Below, in pieces: positions 44,690-46,041 of a stretch of 46,041 nt of DNA. The translations under genes and the position numbers were made by a program. The notes under the pieces were generated by a model. It saw only the letters and a program-made list of their open reading frames with translations, was not told the DNA's origin and ran no database searches. Origin of the DNA: Bacteroidales bacterium (GTDB lineage Bacteria > Bacteroidota > Bacteroidia > Bacteroidales > Tenuifilaceae); contig JABFRB010000044.1 in the NCBI GenBank assembly GCA_013141385.1, positions 1-46,041 on the forward strand, given 5' to 3'. Position 1 is the first letter of the stretch; every line of letters starts with the position of its first letter.

Positions 44690-45328
44690 ATGGACAATAA
44701 TAAACTTCTAAGAATCGCATTGGTTTTAGCCATAATAACAATCGTTTACAACATTGTCGAGGGGTTATTCTCGGTTTTCTTTGGAGCAAGCGATGATACT
44801 CTTGCCCTTTTGGGCTTTGGAGTTGATAGTTTTGTTGAGGTAATATCAGGAATTGGGGTACTGCATATGGTTATTCGTATGCAACACTCAAAAACTGAAA
44901 CTTACGATAAATTTGAACGACAAGCACTTAAAATCACTGGAACGGCCTTTTATCTATTAACAATTGGGTTAATTGTAGGCTCATTGATTAATGTTTTCAA
45001 AGGAATAAAGCCAGAAACCACTATTGCTGGGATTATTATATCATCCATCTCAATAATCACCATGTATTTTTTGATGAAAGCCAAACTTAGAATTGGTCAC
45101 AAACTGAACTCCGATGCCATTATTGCCGATGCAAATTGCACAAAAACCTGTTTCTATCTATCGTTTATTCTGCTAGGTTCAAGTTTGCTTTTTGAACTTT
45201 TTGGAATCAGGTGGTTTGATATTATCGGTTCGCTCGGCATTGCTTGGTTTGCATTTGCTGAAGGACGTGAAGCGTTCGAAAAATCTAAGGCAGAGAAAAT
45301 GGGATGTTCTTGTGGGTGCCATAGTTAG
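44690..45328 (+). CDS. Cation-efflux-type membrane protein with Cys-rich tail
   Basis: 212 aa with about six membrane segments. GFGVDSFVEVISG (about 45-57) and DAIIADANCTKTCF (about 142-155) sit where CDF transporters carry their metal site, but with Asp/Glu and Cys instead of the HD pattern. The C-terminus is SKAEKMGCSCGCHS, a likely metal-binding tail. It lacks the C-terminal cytoplasmic domain of CDF proteins. It is divergent from the RND and DUF6660 genes, giving a metal-homeostasis cluster on both strands. Confidence 0.82.
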   Translation: MDNNKLLRIALVLAIITIVYNIVEGLFSVFFGASDDTLALLGFGVDSFVEVISGIGVLHMVIRMQHSKTETYDKFERQALKITGTAFYLLTIGLIVGSLINVFKGIKPETTIAGIIISSISIITMYFLMKAKLRIGHKLNSDAIIADANCTKTCFYLSFILLGSSLLFELFGIRWFDIIGSLGIAWFAFAEGREAFEKSKAEKMGCSCGCHS

Positions 45329-45457
45329 TTAGTGGGTTATTAGGTTATTGGTAATTGGTTGGAGTATAGGTTACAGGTGTAAAATATTAAATTTTCAATT
45401 TTCCCACTTTGATATAAACTATAAACAATGAATTTCTTAACTTGTCAACTCAATTAA

Positions 45458-45465
45458 TACATTTG
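45458..45465 (+). promoter_or_regulatory. -7 element of the 59-aa gene
   Basis: TACATTTG, 65 bp before the ATG at 45531. Confidence 0.5.
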
Positions 45466-45530
45466 AGTATTGACTCACTAACTGAATAACCCTGTAACTT
45501 AATACCTCACTAAACAAACAATTTAACGTC

Positions 45531-45710
45531 ATGGAAACTACTGATAAAGTACTTAAAACCTTAAAAGATGCCGGTAAGGCTATGAAGGCTGGCGAAATTG
45601 CAGATGCTGCAGGAATTGAAAAAAAGGATGTTGAAAAGGCAATTAAGAAATTGGTTGCCGAAAACAAACTTCACTCTCCTATTCGGTGCTTTTACGATAT
45701 TAAAAAGTAA
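45531..45710 (+). CDS. Small winged-helix protein (59 aa)
   Basis: Begins METTDKVLKTLKDAG and continues KAMKAGEIADAAGIEKKDVEKAI, a classic helix-turn-helix, followed by a wing-like IKKLVAENKLHSPIRCFYDI. It looks like a minimal DNA-binding winged-helix domain; DNA binding is inferred. It has its own promoter and a strong terminator, so it is a real short gene. Confidence 0.85.
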   Translation: METTDKVLKTLKDAGKAMKAGEIADAAGIEKKDVEKAIKKLVAENKLHSPIRCFYDIKK

Positions 45711-45714
45711 TGCC

Positions 45715-45738
45715 AACCCCGAGAAATCGGGGTTTTTT
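45715..45738 (+). terminator. Terminator of the 59-aa gene
   Basis: AACCCCG pairs with CGGGGTT across 6 nt, followed by TTTTTT, 5 bp past the stop codon. Confidence 0.88.
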
Positions 45739-45830
45739 AATTATTATACCAAAGTGATTAACAATTACGTGAGTTCAATGTAAACATAGCATATTGATTC
45801 TCAGCATAGAAATAGATTGTTGCTTTGTCA

Positions 45831-45927
45831 TGCTAAACGAAGTGAAGTATCTGTTTTATAAACTATTAGACCCTTCGCTTCGCTCAGGACCGAGCTTGCG
45901 AACCGAACGAAGTGAGTTCAGCATTCT
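45831..45927. repeat. Dispersed palindromic repeat (GAAGTGAAG type)
   Basis: TGCTAAACGAAGTGAAG and CTTCGCTTCGCTCAG are inverted arms (45831-45887), and a third copy (CGAAGTGAGTTCAGCAT) follows. It looks like the short dispersed repeats seen between genes in many Bacteroidota. Confidence 0.6.
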
Positions 45928-45955
45928 AAGACATATGCAAGTAAAATAGAATAAT

Positions 45956-45963
45956 TATTTTTG
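45956..45963 (+). promoter_or_regulatory. -7 element of the candidate small RNA
   Basis: TATTTTTG followed 50 bp later by an intrinsic terminator, with no reading frame between. Confidence 0.4.
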
Positions 45964-45969
45964 TGTTGC

Positions 45970-46041
45970 CAAATAACGACCGACGGCAAAAGTTAAGCCA
46001 AAGGTTATCTAGGGGTAGCTCAATTGCAGCTACCCTTTTTT
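45970..46041 (+). ncRNA. Candidate ~70-nt small RNA or attenuated leader
   Basis: Between a -7 element and the window end lie a TTGCC/GGCAA hairpin and a terminator-like GGGTAGCT/AGCTACCC stem (46013-46035) followed by TTTTTT. It could be a free sRNA or the attenuator of a gene just beyond the window. No known RNA family was recognised. Confidence 0.35.

Overview
The window looks like chromosomal DNA of a Bacteroidota (probably Bacteroidales-like) bacterium. It is AT-rich. Many genes carry the Bacteroidota -7 promoter element TAnnTTTG upstream. Several gene families are typical of the phylum: GG-leader radical-SAM peptides, a serC-serA-DUF1015 block, DUF6261, DUF6660 and a CusA/CzcA-TolC fusion. 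No rRNA, tRNA or CRISPR array was seen.

Region 1 (1-7.5 kb) is accessory DNA read on the minus strand. It holds a membrane coiled-coil protein, a caspase-like protease with a C-terminal membrane anchor, and a DUF6261 gene behind a tandem array of ~82-bp repeats. A HaeII-type restriction-modification pair and an IS110-family element follow; the element has a promoter and a ~156-nt leader that fits a bridge RNA. Imperfect ~104-bp direct repeats (2044-2147 and 7427-7529), each ending in a conserved mini reading frame, bracket the DUF6261, R-M and IS110 part.

Region 2 (7.6-11.9 kb) is a compact ribosomal-peptide (RiPP) locus, and the best candidate for an undescribed system. Three paralogous precursors share a near-identical leader ending in GG and Cys/Trp-rich cores. 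Each has its own copy of an upstream block and its own downstream hairpin. They precede a radical SAM/SPASM maturase that overlaps a secreted S41 protease. No transporter or C39 leader peptidase is present.

Region 3 (12-38 kb) is mostly housekeeping: prmA with a 1548-aa envelope protein of unknown function, an MJ0936-like phosphodiesterase, rsmE, an SPFH / Arc-like / Zn-ribbon operon, an ECF sigma factor, uvrA, two secreted proteins of unknown function, a PLP-homeostasis protein, serC-serA-DUF1015, a ComB-like phosphatase, gcvT, an orphan Hpt-STAS pair and clpB.

Region 4 (37.4-45.7 kb) is a metal-efflux island: two cation-efflux-type transporters, an RND adaptor lipoprotein, a 1466-aa CzcA-type pump fused to a TolC-type channel, and a small Cys/His-rich DUF6660 protein. 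A 59-aa winged-helix protein and a candidate promoter-to-terminator small RNA lie at the right edge.
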